Below are positions 11,696 to 24,762 of a DNA stretch of 64,000 nucleotides, in pieces (position 1 is the stretch's first letter; the number at the start of each line of letters is the position of its first letter). Source of the DNA: Phytophthora sp. 'mugwort' (lineage: Eukaryota; Oomycota; Peronosporomycetes; Peronosporales; Peronosporaceae). The notes below the pieces were generated by a model that saw nothing but the letters and a program-made list of their open reading frames with translations, searched no databases and was not told the origin of the DNA. The stretch is from assembly GCA_033558025.1 (NCBI GenBank), contig JAUCEF010000007.1:9486001-9550000 (forward strand), read 5' to 3'. The position numbers and the translations under genes are program-made.

Positions 11696-14600
11696 ATGAG
11701 TGCAGCAAGCTCTACCGCATTGCGCCCTGCTTCGCAGCCAAGAGACCATCTCGTCCTTCACGTTGAGAATGTGCCGCTCGCTGGGAGACTGCTCACGATT
11801 GCGATTTTCGAGATGCAGAATGTAGCGCCGACCAAAGCAATGGGGACACCTTCTTCAGCTGTTCGTTCGGCGCCTTCCACATCGTCAATATCATTGAGTT
11901 CTGCCAGAGCAAGCGGATTTCGAGTGGCGGCTCGAGATGATGTGGAAAATGAATATTCCCTGTTCGTAACGCGGCAAAAGGCTGAATACTTGTACCGAGC
12001 AGCCTACCCAGCTGAATCGGCAGCTATCGAGCCGACCACCACCGAGGCGATGGCCAACGGAATTCTCGCACACCTCAGTATCATCGGAAATCGACAGAGA
12101 GATGTTGGGAGGCTCGTGTGTCGGGAGCCGGAGCCACACGTTGAAAAAAAGATTCGTGTCTTACCCGTCAGCACCCCACCGAATATGCAAAAGAACCCGC
12201 ACCTACCCTCCAAGCGGCAGGATCAACGTGCTGTTCGCGTGTTGAAAACATCAAAGCGTACCATGGAAGCAGTCGCACAAGCAATGCGACGCCCAGATTC
12301 GGAGTTGAACGGCGACGAGGAAAGTGTTGGAAGCGCGATGGAGTCTGGGAAATTTGATCGCAAAAGCAGCCAAGCAAGTATATTGCATCGCATGGCAGTA
12401 GCTGATTCCAAAACCATGTGGAAAGCAGAGTTAGAGACAAACTATGAGGAGTCCGAACGCCCGTCACTCTACGAAAGCGATACACCAACAGCAACTCAAG
12501 AATATACTTTATCGCCGGGCTTGTCGCCGGTGAGAAGAGCTCTTCCGGAACGCAAACCAAAGCACAAAGATCTCGAAGAACGTCGGCAAAAGGGACGTCA
12601 CCAACGTATTCTGATCGCACAGGCGGCTCAAGAGGCCCCAAACTCGGCAATGCTTGTGTTAATTCAAGCGCAAGACTCATATTCAGCAGTAATGGAAGAA
12701 GTAGAGCAAGACTCCGATCTGTTATCTCCAGATTCCGGGAGACAAACCTCGACAGTCACCACCGTGAGTATCAATGAAAAGCCCATTCCCCAGCCAACAG
12801 CTTCTTCAACTCCTCGGTCTAGTGTCGTTGTTGGGAATGCGTACGGTCTGAAAAATTTACCTGATTATGCTAAAGCGGAACCGGAACAATTTCTACGCCG
12901 ACGAGCTTCAAATGTGCACCGAATCGTGTTGAGAAAGGATCGCTGGCAGGATGATATTCCTGGTATGGGAATTGAGATCACTGACCAACGACCAACTCTC
13001 CAAACCCCGCCAAATAAACTGGATGCGTTGTTAAACACTGCGCGTCGTGTTATGCTGCTGAATACAGCAGGATCATCTATGAAACGGAACACAAGCACCT
13101 CGAGGTTGGTTTCTGAGAGGAGATCGAACAGAGTGTTAGCTTCGCCGAGTCCTTATCATGCCGCTCTTAGTGCATCACACTCGGCACCACTTCTTCAAAG
13201 TCCGAAAGTCGAGAAGCCCCGGGATGACTCGGCGAAACCTGAATCTTCTGTTCAGGGGCCGATAGCGGCACCGCAGCCCCTGGAAGAGAATCCTGCTGGG
13301 ATACACTTAAAAGATGCAGTCGAGTCAATCACGAAAGGTAGTCCGCGGTCCCAAACAAAGTTAACGGATGCTGCAATTGATGATCAGCCTAGAAAGGAGC
13401 CGGTCAACCTTATGACATCCGCGTTAATTCCCGAGTCTTTCCAGAAGCAACCGGATGATCAAGGGATCCTCCAAGACACGACAGAGGATATTCTACCGTC
13501 AAATCTTTCAATACTCAATGAGAGAGATGAGGAATTGGAGAGCATGTTGCGACCACGGTCTGATTCCCTGGGCTATGAAAGGGTTGAGCATTTCGAACCA
13601 CTACCAAGCGTAGCGCCGAAGCCATCCGTACTAGAATTTCTGGCTCCGCCAGACCCAGAACAAACTCCTCGTTCTTCTGCCGAATGTGAAGTTCTGCAGG
13701 ACATTCCCCCTCTAGATCCAGAAGTTGTGTTGTATCATCCGAACGAGTTAATTTTCGAAGAGAAAGAGGACATTGAAGCGCACACGAGCGAGAGCGTGGA
13801 CGAGTTATTACGAGCTGACAAACTGAGTTTTCAAGGGTTTAATGGTGATATCGATGCATTTGAGAACGCTCTCAAGTCACCCGTTAACGTGAATATGGTG
13901 ATCGATAAAAAAAACCCGGAACAATTGCCAACTCCTATCGAACGAAGAACTTTTCCTCAAACTTGTCAGCAAGATGTATTCCCTCCTACAGCTCGGCAAG
14001 GATGTTGGGAAGAATCGAGTCTACCCGTTATTTCTTCCGATGCGTCCGAGGAAGCTGTTGGAGGGTTTTCCAGTGATGTGGCAGCGGTGAAAATGGGAAA
14101 CCCCACCAAGCCTGATGAAGAGGAAATAATACAAGGAGGACAACAAATTCCGGCAAGGAAACACGGGTTTGAGGCAATATGGGATAATACAACGCTGCAG
14201 TCTTCAACCTTAGAGGAAAAAGGAATTGTTGCCGAGCAGAATTCTTCTGAGCTGGTGGAAATGATCAAGAATGCCAAATCTGACAACCAAGTTCAATCTT
14301 ATGGAAACTCTCCACGAATCGGTGAAGAAGATAGACACAACTTTAAAGATGCAATTAGCAATCCACTACCTGGTAACGGTGTCGAGTACCTGGATCGGGA
14401 CGATCGGGATCAATGTGGAAATGAATACAGGTCTGCAAGCTCCAGCTTGATTCTTGGTTGTATCGCCTCTGATACCATCAGTAACGCAGAAATCACTGGC
14501 CATGCAAACGACACTGCCGAGGATGGTTTAAATGCTAGTGATGATGGCGCCGACGAAGCGGTAAAGGTAGATAGCTCTTCTGCCAGCGTTGCGCCCCATG

Positions 14601-17600
14601 ACACGAAAGCAATGGAGCATCCAACCGACTACATTCGTGAGGGCAGTGGGAATGCGATGATGCACCTTACATTGGTTGCAGACAGCTTAAGCAAGATTCC
14701 ATTCGTCGACGATCAAAATTATTTTGGAAATAATCTCGCATCCAGCCGTACTACTGACTCAAGTATTCAGGATGGAAATCTTATCCAGCATGACGACAAC
14801 ACTTTGCCTTCTAAAGATCAAGTGAATGTGCACCCCGAAGCTGAAGAAGATACGACAGTTTGCGAAGATAACCATCGCGATGGAGTCCATGAGAAAATGC
14901 TTGATGCTAAATCTGAAAAGGTCGACTCGTATCCAGCAATCGTGACACAGCAGTACGATAACAAGGTAAATCAAATGGAGCGACGTAATGTGACTACATC
15001 CATTTCTGGTGGAACGAGTAGTGAAATAGCAACCAATTCTGGTAAGGAAGATCAGCCTGCAGTAGACGCTGCTCCGGCACGGGAGAGACCAATCGGGATT
15101 TCACGCAAAAAGTCGTTGAGCCCAAGTAAAAAGTCTTCACCTACAAGTTCTAGTCAAGTCAAGACAAGTTCGAAAGGATTAGGAGGTTCTAAGCGAAAAA
15201 GCATCGCTGCACAAGTGGTAGATAAACAAGTGGTGACTCAACAAACGCTCAAACTTGAGCGACGTCACACAGTAGCGGATGTGAAGAAGAACGGATTTCC
15301 CCAAGGAATGCGCCGAATGAGTACTATCGACCCAAGTGACCCACTACCAGGCTTACCTTCTTCAAATAATGCGAAGACAGTGGCTAAAGTGCCGATGGAA
15401 AAGAGTTTCGTCTCAGCGCTACGTTTCAATAGCAAACACCAAACACCATCAAAACACTACTCCCCTCAACACTCTGGAGTAGTCCAAAGCATGACAAACT
15501 ACCACAAGAAATGGGGTAAATGGATGGCTGGTAAGAACATCATCGAGAAGATCGGTTGTCTTCAGCAGGAGGAGCTCCTCATGGCAGACCCGAAGAACGA
15601 AGAAAACTTACTTAAATTGGGTCTTCGGTACGCTCGTTCGTCGGGGACAAGTATGCCAGCAATTTTACTCCTGGAGCATGCAGCTCTATTGCACGAAAAT
15701 GCAACAGGAACACCAGAGTACTGGTTCTGGCTTGGTTCAGCGCACTTGGATATCTTCATGCGTCACCGTAAGTATCTCCCTGCTGCGCGTTTTCATTTGA
15801 GCAAGAGTCTTCGAGCTTTTACAAGCGCCTTTGCATACATGGAAAGCCTAGCGGATCCGATGTTACTTCTCCGTTATGCTATTGGTCTTTTCTGGCACAA
15901 AGGCGATGGCAATCTCGAGAAAACGCGTGATATTTTTCATGAGCTTTTCTCGCGGTTTGTAGGCTTCTGCGATAAAGACCGACCGAATTTGTTATTTCTT
16001 CAGTTCCAAGTACTTCACCGCCTTAAGCTATACGTGGACGCAATTGATTGTATGGTTAAGATCCTCGCTCTCAGCAAAAGTCCACCGCGCAAAGCATCGT
16101 CAACGGGTGTACTCGTTCTGCCTTCAGCAAATGCAACGCCGCATTTTGCATTCTATGATGCGGCGGATTATCGGTTGATGTTGATGCAATGCCAACAAGC
16201 CAGTGGAGACTATTTGTCCGCAGCTCAAACCCTTGCTTCGGTTTTGACACTTAAGAATGTCCAGCAAGACACCACGCTCCAAGATGAAGAGTATTTCGAT
16301 CTGTGGTGCTCCCTGGCAGAAAAATGTTTTCATCACGAAGACTATACGCTCGCGTTGGAGTATTATGCCATCGCTCTGAACTTTGCAAAACAATCCCAAG
16401 TGCTGGCTGCCATCCACTATAACCTCGGCCTTTGTTTCCAATCTTTGGGTGAAGACAACAAGTGTATGACAGAGTACAAACGTGCACGCACCGCAAACCG
16501 CCAAGTTCCTCCCTTAGTTTCACTGACTGAGCTCAGTAGCACTTACGACGAACGCTTTGCACAACTTCTCCAGCAATCGGTTGTCCAGACGATAGAAGTT
16601 GTACGTGTCGAGTTGTACGGCAAAGCTGTTCGACGTCTTCAACGCGTTTTCCGACAGAGCCGACGAAATCTGAACATTAATCTTGACAGCACCAACTTGG
16701 AAGTTCCACTAACGAAGATGCCCAGCTTGTCAAAGCGAAGACTAAGCATAGCTGAAGCCCGGAATCCGCCTACTTTTGTTAAAATTGAGAATGCCAGAGA
16801 CGAAACGGAAGCTAAAGAAGACGAGAGCTTACCGCAGCAAGCTGTGGCCCTTGATGACAATCAAGCTAGTAGGTATGAAGACAGCACTCTTGAGATCGAT
16901 GTGCGCCGTCTCAAGTCTTTTCTTGCGCGGAAGCAGGCGGTCATAGAGGAAATAGCGGAGCTGCTCACAAATCCGCAGTATCGGGCACGAGAAATATTGC
17001 CGTCTTCTCGCCCGAGTGTACGGCTTAAAGGTGCAATCCAACTGCGTAGTGGATTCCTGTCACCCGAGATAGACCGTTTGGATGCACGTCGAAAGCAGTC
17101 CATGGAGACATTTCGTCAGGTAAAAATCACTTCGTTTGTTAGTTTTTTTTTCGCCCCGATTTCTCATTTTATATGTTGTTTTGTCGTTCCCTTAGCTTGG
17201 ATATGTCTCCTCGACAATGCCATGGATTGAATTTTGGGAAAAGCTGCTTGCTCTTGCACTAAAGCTCTTCGAGTCGCGTCAAGCTTTGTATGGAAGCGTT
17301 GCACGAATTCGCGGTCGACTGCCATTAGTGAGCGACGAAGTTGCTTTTTGTGCTCTGGCTGAAAGCATCGGTAATGTGCATGAAGCAGCCGAAAAGCTCC
17401 AAGATGCGTCGTACGAACGAGAGCTCACGTACGTCTGTGCCGTCATTGACGTGTCGAAGCTACTAGAACGAGGTTTTCCACTGGAGCCGACGCAACTTTC
17501 TCTCAAATCTCCTCACGTCTCACTTCCTACCATTTCGTTACCGAGCGCAGATTCTATCGCTGCTTATAATTCGCTTAGTCCAATAGGGGCTGTAGCATCA

Positions 17601-17876
17601 CGCCGCCTAGTACTGCCTCCGTATTCCCCGACTCGATCGACATCTGCATCCACCTCCAAGCCGAGAAAACACCGTCGAATGAACCAAATGCTCGACTTGC
17701 AGTTCCAGGAGCACGTTCAGAAGCAAGCAGCAGCAATCGCAATAAATGACGCAACGGGAGGCTTTGTGCACGCACATCAGCGAACGGAGAAGCTGGTGGT
17801 GCTTCAGGATTTCCGTCAGGCCAATAACCTTCTGCGTTCACAATTGGCATTCGGTAGTGAGAAAGCAGTCACGTGA
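11696..17876 (+). CDS. Large TPR-like protein, 2,034 aa, function unknown
   Basis: Two exons: 11696-17119 (1,808 codons) and 17196-17876, joined over a 76-nt GT-AG intron in phase 0. The ATG at 11696 opens the frame. Residues about 1-1250 are low-complexity, acidic and rich in S, P, E and D, with a basic KKSLSPSKKSS-type patch near 1135-1190, so probably disordered. Residues about 1290-1630 are helical repeats of TPR character, for example PEYWFWLGSAHLDI, YFDLWCSLAEKCF and ALEYYAIALNFA followed by AAIHYNLGLCFQSLGEDNKC. Just after comes a basic IQ-like stretch (KAVRRLQRVFRQSRR, about 1640-1655), and further helices fill the C-terminus. There is no catalytic motif, signal peptide or clear membrane span. 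TPR arrays usually hold protein complexes together; a scaffold role is inference. The gene converges on VPS34 with 110 bp between stop codons. I do not recognise an orthologue. Confidence 0.85.
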
Positions 17877-17986
17877 AGAAGTATTTTCATTATTAGCGTC
17901 TTTCGATAGACCGAGTTTTGTCAATATAAACGGAGGAGAGAAAAATAGTATTGGTAGGAAATGAACTAGCGAGTTTGATACATCGC

Positions 17987-20969
17987 CTACTTTAACTTCG
18001 TTGCAACCTTGTGGATCCAGTCCACAAGCAGCGGGAACAGAGCCGACACACTATCGTTAATGAGACCCAGGAAGAACTGTTCTGCTTGCTCATCAGTCAA
18101 ATCCAACCGGAACTTTTCCTCCACCTTCAGCAAAGTTGTGGCAGGATTCGCTGACAACTCTTCAATTCCAGAGTCAGCCATCAGACTGAGTAAGTTCAAA
18201 ATCAGGTCAGCACTCTTGCGCAGCCAGTTGTATGCTTGACAGCAGTAGGTTGTAAACTTTTGGTAGTGCTCGCTTGTTGGACCCCCCATGCCTTCCACCA
18301 TTTCTTTTGTCAGTTTGAATGGAGGCGGGTACGGCTTCGGATCAGCGCCGAAGACAAAACCGAAATCAATATGAAACAAGTGGCCTTCTGCCTTCATCAT
18401 CAAGTTGTCCAAGTGACGATCGCCGATTCCCAATAGATACGTCAGTACACAATAACCGGCCACAGATTTCACATATGTACTCAAAGCTTCAGGCGCAATT
18501 CCAAACTCTGCACTCGGATCCGGGTTGTGTTTTCGCAAGAATCCCACAATCTGAGGCGACTCAAAGTGGGAGACCACATACGACACCGGGTACGAATCTT
18601 GCACAAACTCCATCAAACCATCGTTGGCGCCCGTTGCCAAGATGCGATATGGGGTCAGCTTCAGATCCAGGTTCACCTTCTTAAGCAATCGGTCCATCAA
18701 AATGAACATTTGCATGATCAGTTGATCTTGCCGAAGATCATCTCCATTCTTCACCATGAACTTGTACATCGGACCTTCCTTTTCGCGGTGCAAGTAGCTG
18801 ATCATACGAGTCGGCAACGATTCACGCATGATGTTGGAGTCACTTCCGCCAAACATTGTCTGGCTTAAATTAGGTGGGTGATGGCCTTCGCCTTCGGCCG
18901 TAGTCGCGTGGTGGTTCTGATCAGTCGGAGGAGGAATCACCGTCTGGAACTGGATCACGGCCGGGTACATTGCACTCTTGAACATCTTCGCTGAAGAGGC
19001 AACAACTCCGCTCAAATGAACTGTCGGATCCAGTGGTAACAAGATCACTGCCCCCTTAGACCAGGGAAACTGCTTCAAATAGTGTCGCAGCTTCTCCTCC
19101 TTCTGGTCCTTTCTTCCTTTTTCTTCGCGAGCCTTGTTGTGGATTGCCAAGATGTGGCTCATGAAATCGCGTTGGGCCATCAGCATGTCATATGTCGGTT
19201 TCTTATCTTCGTCCCGCTTCATTTCCGTCAGCATCTGATTCAGTACAGTGTGGAAGATCTCCGAGTCGTTGGTTTGCTCACCCGCCTCTACCTTAAGGTA
19301 CCAATAAAAGTAGTTAGCCATCTGAAAATTTGTGCTCGACCGAGCAATAAGGAACCGGGCCAATGGGCCAAGCTCACTTGCTGATCCGTCCGTACTACCG
19401 CTTTCATCTCCACTCATAGTCCCACGAGAAGATGTGATGGGGGCTCCAGGTTTCTCATATCGCAACGCCTGGACCAGCTGCAGCAAGAAGTCGAGCAGAT
19501 CTTCATTCTTGGCTGTTGCTAGAGTAGACACCGCAAAATGGCGCACGATTTCGTGCTTAAATTCCTTTTCGCGACCCAAAAGCTTGAGGGCGTCGGCGAT
19601 ATCAATTTCGCACCACTGAGATAGCAGATCCGTCGCTTGCTTCACCTCCAGTTCGTCTTTCCAATCCACCGATAGTAAAAATTTCACCACTGCCTTTTTG
19701 TTGTCGGTCAGAGTGTAGCGGAATTTCCACAACAAATCCTTATCTTCATTCTTTAAGTTGTCCGTCGGCGTAGCCAGCAAGAGCTCAATGCGAGCCTTCT
19801 CGTCACGACTGGGTTTGAGGTTGGGATCGATCGAACCACGCAGGATGTCGCGCGCAAGTCGACGGTACTTGCGCTCAGCCGGATTGTCTTCGTTGAGGTC
19901 GGGGTCCCACACCGTCACGAGACTCGGCAGCTCTCTGGATCCAGACGATGACGCGGTCGTGGCCAGATCGTACAATCCACTCAGTGTGTGTGCGTCATAC
20001 GATTGAGCCGAGGACGAAGCAGTGCTGCTGTCGTAGTTCATCCGTCTGGGACCCGTGTCCGAAGTATATGACGACGTTAAGTTACGCTGCGAGTAAGGCT
20101 CCTCCTCGTACACGACGACGTCTCCAAAGTACGGCATCTCGAGCCACAGCAGTGCATCCTCACGATACGAGCAGAATGGGCCAAGTGCATCCTTCCTTGT
20201 CGGTGGTTCACTGCCTCGTCGTATGCGAGCAATACGTCGGTCTGTCACGCTGTCCATCCACTCGTTGCGGGCGATTTCTTTTCGTTCGTACTTCTCGCGG
20301 AGCTTGTCGAGTCGGAAGCACTCCTGTCGCACCCATTCTTCGTCAATCTCCGAGGGCGTGGCGGTGTTAGGGGACGAGTCGGCCTCCTGCCCCTCCCAGA
20401 TGCGGAGACACTGCACTCCGTCGCGCAGCACGCCCTGCTTGGTGAAGAAGGAGATGGTGGAGCCACCGATGGGCACCCAGCCCACGCTCCAGATGGTAAT
20501 AGCCAACAATGAGTTGCGCGAGAGGTCGCGATAGCGCACCGGGAAAGAGATCCACTCGTTCCAGTAGATGGTCGAGTTACTGCACTTGGTGGGGCTCTTG
20601 GAGCTATGATAATAATGGCGACATAATTCACACGATATCTCAGCTTCCAGTGCTCGGATGACAATGTAAAAAGCACCAGGAGCGACAAGATACGAACCTT
20701 ATGACCATGGGATGAAGTGGAAGCCCATCAGAGAACACCTGCGCCGTCAGGAAGATCTCGCTCACGGGCGAGTTGCGCACCTCCGATGACGTGCCCGCCA
20801 GCTGCTCCAGACCCGCGTGCGGGCCCTCCGACATGGCGCGCTTTGGCGCGTCGCCGCTGACGGAGCAGCCCAGCGCGGGGGCCAGCTCCACCAGCGAGAT
20901 CTTGACGCTGATGCCCGTGCTCACGCCACTGCTGAGGTAGTAGCGGTACTCCTTGAGGCGGCTCGCCAT
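17987..20969 (-). CDS. VPS34: Class III phosphatidylinositol 3-kinase (VPS34)
   Basis: A lipid kinase that phosphorylates phosphatidylinositol at position 3 on endosomal and autophagic membranes. Two exons: 20969-20698 and 20603-17987 with a 94-nt intron (20604-20697), giving 962 aa, somewhat longer than human PIK3C3 (887 aa). The start is the ATG at 20969 in good context (gccATGG). The splice restores the C2-domain stretch with WNEWISFPVRYRDL. Domains: C2 about 1-310; PIK accessory helical domain about 320-540 (KDLLWKFRY, AVVKFLLSVDW); kinase domain about 600-962. Near residue 702 is VKNGDDLRQDQL, the catalytic loop GIGDRHLDN is near 815 and the activation loop start HIDFGFVFG near 834. The C-terminus DWIHKVATKLK resembles the VPS34 terminal helix needed for activity. 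Every hallmark residue is present and the frame is open, so it should be functional. It is divergent from the FYVE-GAF gene. Confidence 0.95.
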
Positions 20970-23082
20970 GGCTGCAGTTGCGCTTTCAGGATGGAGAAGG
21001 TGACGCGACAGGCCTGTGCTACGGATTGCGAAAAAGTGAAAGTATTCAGTACGACAGGTTCTCAAAAAAGGCGTGACGTTGTGAGAATGGATTCCCGCGA
21101 AGCCATTTCACACGTCGTACAATGAGCAAGGTCCTGTGGGCTGCAAGGCAGATGACTTACAGTTTTCGGTCGACAATCGACGGTGAGCTGCGTGTCCGGC
21201 TCGCGATCGCAAAATGCTGTTGGTCGCGTTGCCAACGGCCCTAGCGCGAACGCTCTGTAGCCGCTTCAAGTCCGTGTGTGGAAGGAGGATAACGTCGTGC
21301 ACGTTCGTCTCAGGTGTCACTGCAGCTCGCTGTCGAAATCGTTACAGGTTTCGAGGCGGCAATGCACCGAGAGGTAGCCGGGGTGGAACAACTTCAAAAG
21401 GAAACGAGCCGCTGATTTCACTACAGTATGCAAGTCGGCGGTGAAGGCATCCGCTCGTTGCTAGCACGAGGCGGACAAATTCCACGTAGTCAAACGGGGC
21501 GTATCTGTGGCCTCTCGTACCAAAAGCACTGGGCTTTGAAGCAGAGTTTTGGGCAGGCTCGCTGCACGACGCGTCTAGACGTTCGCAAGCCGTGGCGTCC
21601 GTCATGGTTTCCGTGTGGTGCCTGCCTCGGCAACTTCGTGTTGCCTTCTTGGCTCTTCTCTGCCGATTGCGAGGAGTTTCGAGACACATTACACTTGGGT
21701 ATTCTATGATTTACACAGTGCGAGCCTAAATTCCAAAATGAGTCGTGCGGTCGTCAAGCGACTGTGAAAACCCGATCAGGACGCCGCCCTTCGCCCCCCC
21801 CCCCACAGCTCTTGGCAATCCAGGGGCTTACGTGCTCCGCGGGGAGAGATGATCCGTTTTTGAAGACGCTGAGAGAAGCCCTAGTCGCCATATATTTAGC
21901 TCCGCTGCAGTCTTAGACGGTTCACTGACCGCCAGGTTTATTATCTCGAGGTCGCCGATCCTCACAGCTGTGGGTGTCAACCCAACTTGTCGTCGCTGTC
22001 ATAAGAGCAGCGCGTCCGCTTCTGTAGCCTCGGTGCGCTCAGCCACACACGGCGGCAGAGGTTCGGACTCAGTGAGCTCGGGTCCCGTTTCCGAAAAGTG
22101 CTAACTGCATAAACAGGCAATCCATTTTACCCAATTTTCCAGTTACTGTACGTCGTACGGTGTACGACGCTTGATGTCCCCGAGTGGGCAGGACTTTCGG
22201 CCGGAGTAGAACAGGGTCAATAGTATAATGGACCGACCCCACAGCACGCGCTTGACATGGCTTACACCCCAATAGTGAAGGTTCCAAATTGTACGATGCT
22301 CGATGCAGCCCGTCAATGTAGGCAGCGCCTGTAGCTGTAGCAGACGACAAGGCAAATTGAGGATGCATCTTATGAAAAGTTTATTAGTTATCAATACTAT
22401 TAGTTACTGTGGATGAACATCGGTTGCTATTAATTGTAGAAATAAGTCGCATCGCTATGGCAAATGCCAAATACTAGGAGTAACGTGCAGCAATTAAAGC
22501 ATGACCTAGCCAGTGCTGCTATTGTACGTAGATGAAAACGTTGCTACTCCAAAATGAAATGGGGGTGTACTACATACTTACAGTACCACACACCGCAATC
22601 TACTGCGTGAGACCAATTGCACCCTATTTTCATCGACGCCCATTTTCAGGCCCTTTCCAGCCGTTACGACCGCACGAAAGCTGACGAGGGGGCGAAGTCG
22701 GATATAAAAGAGTCGGAATGACCTTTCTCTGGAGTGGTGAAGTGCACTTGGAGTTTGTATGTGCTCTCTTCGCGCGGCAGACCAGCCGTGAGGCAAAGAA
22801 GCCCAGACCGCGCCACTTACTCAACAGTTTGGCGGCCGACTCGACTCGTGTACACGCGTGGACCGGAAGGCAGCGAGCGAGCGAGAAAGAGAGCGCTCCC
22901 CACTCGAGCCAAAACAGTCCGTCCGTCAGGCCTTGTCGCACAGCAGAACGCACTTTTAACGTAAGCCCGCAGCTCTGCCGATGCCTTTGTGCTTTGTGAC
23001 CGAGACTTAAGGACCCCCCTCTTCTCCCCCTCCTCGTTCCCTCCTCCCCCGTATGTCTAGGTAGTCATAACGCAGAAGACCC
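20970..23082. other. Divergent intergenic region between VPS34 and the FYVE-GAF gene
   Basis: About 2.1 kb between two start codons, so it must contain both promoters and 5' leaders. I see no convincing gene. A short hairpin with 8-bp arms (CGTCGTAC / GTACGACG) lies at 22150-22168. A C-rich tract occurs near 21797. A GC-rich, GAGCGAGC-containing stretch at 22870-22900 and pyrimidine-rich sequence at 23010-23060 precede the FYVE-GAF start. No core promoter element could be fixed with confidence. Confidence 0.45.
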
Positions 23083-24513
23083 ATGTCGCGCAAGGGACTC
23101 AAGGGCAGCAGCACTATCGGCGGCAACGACGTGCTGACCATCGACCAGCTTCGCCACCAGGACGACTGGGTGCTCGACACGGAGCGATACAGATGCCACG
23201 TGTGCACGCGAAACTTCACGCGCTTCCGGCGAAAGCATCATTGTCGCAAGGTAACGCGAATCCCGCCATCGCAGTCTCTGAATGGGGGAACAATGACCTG
23301 CTGACTCGTTTCTCTGTGTTTTCTTGTACTGTGACGACTGTAGTGCGGTGAGGTAGTGTGTGGCAACTGCACTCTTAAGAAGGAGGCGGAGCTGCCCGTG
23401 ATCGGCCGCTCGCTGGTGCGTGTATGCATGTCGTGCATCCTGTCGCATGCCAACGGGCAGGCCAACCCGCAAGCACCTCCAGCCCCTACGTCTGGCACGG
23501 CATCCCCACCGCCCCCGCGCGATGAGCACTGGGAGGCCCAGAACTTCCACTCACCCACCGGTAATTCCGAGGGCGACCTGTCGCACTTCACGCGAGACTT
23601 CCAGCAGCCCGAGTTCGACTACCCGCTGGACTTCAGCTGGGACCACCCATGGCCTAAGCCCCCCATCGTCCCGGGCGAGTCGGAGCGTCTCGAGATTCTC
23701 CGCGGCTTCGACATCATGGACACGCCCAGCGAAGATGTGTTCGATATTATCTGCGACTTGGCTAGCAACGCTCTAAAAAGCCCAATCGCGGCCGTGAGTC
23801 TGCTGGACGAGGATCGCGAGTGGTTCAAGGCGAGCGTAGGTCTGGCACAAAACGAAGTGCCTCGTTCCGTGTCCTTCTGTGCGCACGCTATTATGTCCAA
23901 GGAGCCAATGGTCGTCATGGACACGCTGCTGGATAAACGATTCGCAAAGAACCCGCTGGTTACGGGCGCCGCCAAGATCCGTTTCTACGCTGGTGCACCG
24001 ATCTGCACGCCGTCCGGTCACCTTCTGGGCACGGTGTTTGTTTTCGACACGCAGCCGCGCAACACGTGCGATATCGCGACCTTGGAGAAGCTGTCGAATG
24101 TGGCGATGAAAAATCTAGAGGACCGTAAGAACGCTGTGGCCGCGCCTCTTGATAATGGTGAGGCCGTGGAGGTCGTCGAAGGCAATGACCATCATGCCGA
24201 GGCTCCGAAGCGTCCCGCCGAGCCGCTCCGGGAATCAGGAATTGGAATTGCAAACCAAGTGGTATCTCAGCCCGTGGCTGGCGCGTCGCAGGATCTTGTC
24301 GCGGCTAACGCTGGGGATGGTCAGGTGACTGCGGGTCCGAAGATGGAGACGATGCTTATGGATCTGCTGTGTCGTACCACGGAGACCCAGCAACAGTTAG
24401 CAACACAGCAGGGAGCGATGTTCCACACACTAGGTCAACATACTGCTGACATCGACAAGTTGGCGACGGCGATGGCGCGGATGGAGGCAAAATTAGACGC
24501 GATGGTCGAGTAA
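23083..24513 (+). CDS. FYVE finger and GAF domain protein, 445 aa
   Basis: Two exons, 23083-23250 and 23344-24513, with a 93-nt intron (23251-23343, GTAACG...GTAG) in phase 0 that cuts inside the zinc finger between RKHHCRK and CGEVVC. The FYVE finger spans about residues 29-92: WVLD (WxxD motif), cysteine pairs CHVC, CRKC, CGNC and CMSC, the basic RRKHHCRKCG patch and RVC, so all elements for binding PtdIns3P are present. Residues about 171-317 form a GAF domain (RLEILRGFDIMDTPSEDVFD, then AAVSLLDEDREWFKASVG), a fold that binds small ligands or mediates dimerisation. The last ~50 residues are a probable coiled coil (MARMEAKLDAMVE). It likely works on endosomal membranes as a PtdIns3P effector. 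The ligand of the GAF domain cannot be told from the sequence. Confidence 0.92.
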
Positions 24514-24762
24514 AGCGGCGACAATGGTAACGCGCGCCGCGGACAGCAGCGTCGACGCGCGCGCGTAACTCAAGAGCAAGATAAGGAGATGGCCACGGCT
24601 TCATGTGAAGTGATGAAAAAGGAAAAAGAAAAAGCAGCAGATTCAATCATTCGCTCGCTGTCGCCAATCGTATTCAGATTTGTAGCGTACATATAAAGAA
24701 GGTTGTGATGAACGTGATCGCATTGAAGCGGCTGACGTGTGGTTTCGTTACTTTTCATAATA

